DNA from: Candidatus Zixiibacteriota bacterium
GTDB lineage: Bacteria > Zixibacteria > MSB-5A5 > GN15 > PGXB01
Reading direction: 5' to 3'
Assembly: GCA_026397495.1 (NCBI GenBank)
Contig: JAPLUS010000394.1
Coordinates: 1 to 5,599 of the forward strand
Length of the DNA: 5,599 bases
Shown: piece after piece, positions 4,715-5,599 of the stretch
How positions within the stretch are numbered: the first letter of the stretch is position 1
How the letters are laid out: the number at the start of each line of letters is the position of its first letter
The notes under the pieces: generated by a model
What the model saw: only the letters and a program-made list of their open reading frames with translations
Database searches by the model: none
Told to the model about the DNA's origin: nothing
Made by a program: the position numbers and the translations under genes

Positions 4715-5599
4715 TCACCCTATGCCAAAATTCCGGATATCGGCGAGAGTGTCTATATTATAAATTTGTGCTCCCTCCAGTTCGCGTTTTGCCAAACCGG
4801 CCAGCACCTTGCCGGGGCCAACCTCAATCATTCTATCTATGGCATGGTTCTTGAAAAATTGCATTGTCTGTTGCCATCTTACCGGTGAAGTCAACTGCTC
4901 AATCAACAACTTCTTGAGGTTAGCCGCGTCTTTGGTGGCCATGGCGGTGACGTTGGGAACGATATCAATTTTCGCCGTCTGAAAAGTTATTCCTTCCAGA
5001 AATTTCTCCAGCTCTTTCTGAGCCGGTTCCATCAGCGGTGAGTGAAAAGCCCCGCCCACCGGTATCGTCATGGCTCTCTTGGCGCCTTGCTCCCGACAAA
5101 GACGGCAGGCTTCCTCCACTCCGGCGGTGGTTCCGGATATGACAATCTGCCCGGAGGAATTAAAGTTGGCCGGCACGACGATTCCCTTTTCCGACGCCTT
5201 ATGACATATTTCCACAATCTTGTCTTCTTCCAGTCCCATAATGGCGGCCATTGTCCCTTGATTTTTTCGGCAGGCGATTTCCATCAAGGCCGCCCTTTTG
5301 ATCACCGCGCGTAAAGCATCCTCATAACTGAGAACTCCGGCCATGGCCAAGGCGCCATACTCGCCTAAGGAATGCCCGGCGGTTAAATCGGCCTGTGGAA
5401 GTTTATCCTTCATAATGGTCAGAACAGCTAAGGAGTGCAATAAAATGGCCGGTTGAGTAAAACGAGTTTCCTTTAGTTTTTCAGCCGATCCTTCGAATGA
5501 AAGTCGGGCAACATCCTCCCCGATTTCAGAGGAAGCCAAGTTATATAATTGGCGCACGCCGCTATCGGATTGATATAAATCTTTTCCCATGCCGACATA
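4715..5599 (-). CDS. fabD: Malonyl-CoA:ACP transacylase, missing its first residues at the right edge
   Basis: The frame stays open to the edge, upstream of the ATG at 5588-5590, reading Y-V-G before M-G-K-D-L-Y. This matches the family's conserved GQGSQ-x-x-GMG loop, so that ATG is an internal Met and about 15 residues including the true start lie outside. Numbered from that Met: GHSLGE at 72-77 with nucleophile Ser74, Gln47 in FTQPA, substrate-carboxylate Arg99 in KRAALME, catalytic His183 in GAFHSPLMEPA, the PVRW motif near 236-239, and EVGPGKVLAGL near 256-266. Ser74 plus the missing residues agrees with Ser92 of the E. coli enzyme. It moves malonyl from CoA to ACP, supplying FabF. The stop TGA lies 4 bp before fabG and overlaps its ribosome site. 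The operon order suggests fabH or plsX further upstream, but this is not visible. Confidence 0.96.
   Translation of the reverse strand, partial: YVGMGKDLYQSDSGVRQLYNLASSEIGEDVARLSFEGSAEKLKETRFTQPAILLHSLAVLTIMKDKLPQADLTAGHSLGEYGALAMAGVLSYEDALRAVIKRAALMEIACRKNQGTMAAIMGLEEDKIVEICHKASEKGIVVPANFNSSGQIVISGTTAGVEEACRLCREQGAKRAMTIPVGGAFHSPLMEPAQKELEKFLEGITFQTAKIDIVPNVTAMATKDAANLKKLLIEQLTSPVRWQQTMQFFKNHAIDRMIEVGPGKVLAGLAKRELEGAQIYNIDTLADIRNFGIG

Noticed and set aside
4339..4888. Two overlapping plus-strand frames opposite fabG and the end of fabD
   Set aside because: They are shadows in two different frames across a conserved gene boundary, without start signals or known motifs.

Overview
The window is a compact block of bacterial core metabolism, and every supported gene is read from the minus strand. 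The order in the direction of transcription (right to left) is fabD (partial) - fabG - acpP - fabF - rnc - [spacer of about 320 bp with repeats] - etfB - terminator - a partial gene for an exported protein of unknown function. The ordinary Sec signal peptide, dense operon packing and Shine-Dalgarno sites identify a bacterium. The moderate GC content and residue choices resemble uncultivated lineages such as those around the FCB group (for example Zixibacteria), but this placement is a weak impression, not a sequence-based result.

Right part (about 2410-5599): a type II fatty-acid-synthesis operon. FabD loads malonyl groups onto the acyl carrier protein AcpP, FabF condenses malonyl-ACP with the growing acyl chain, and FabG reduces the resulting 3-ketoacyl-ACP. 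Gaps are 4, 38, 19 and 2 bp, so the five genes including rnc are very probably one transcript. The promoter and the first codons of fabD lie beyond the right edge. rnc (RNase III) starts at GTG two bases after the fabF stop, consistent with translational coupling.

Middle (1317-1636): the only non-coding stretch over 300 bp, and the most unusual part. The last 71 bp of the rnc region (55 bp of coding sequence with stop, plus 16 bp downstream) occur again 191 bp further downstream at 96% identity. The two copies enclose 120 bp of unrelated sequence that carries a REP-like imperfect palindrome and a shorter relative of the same unit without the palindrome. The layout resembles insertion of a small element at the 3' end of rnc with regeneration of that end. 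A sigma70-like promoter and a strong Shine-Dalgarno site for etfB follow.

Left part (1-1316): etfB, the electron-transfer flavoprotein beta subunit, contains a run of ten C residues near its 3' end. It is followed by a clear intrinsic terminator, and no etfA follows directly. A near-consensus promoter (TTGACA-17-TATATT) then lies only 6 bp before the ATG of an exported protein, which suggests a leaderless transcript. That gene runs off the left edge.

I see no defence system, CRISPR array, tRNA or rRNA gene, and no transposase gene. The main candidate for something undescribed is the small repeat element at the rnc 3' end.
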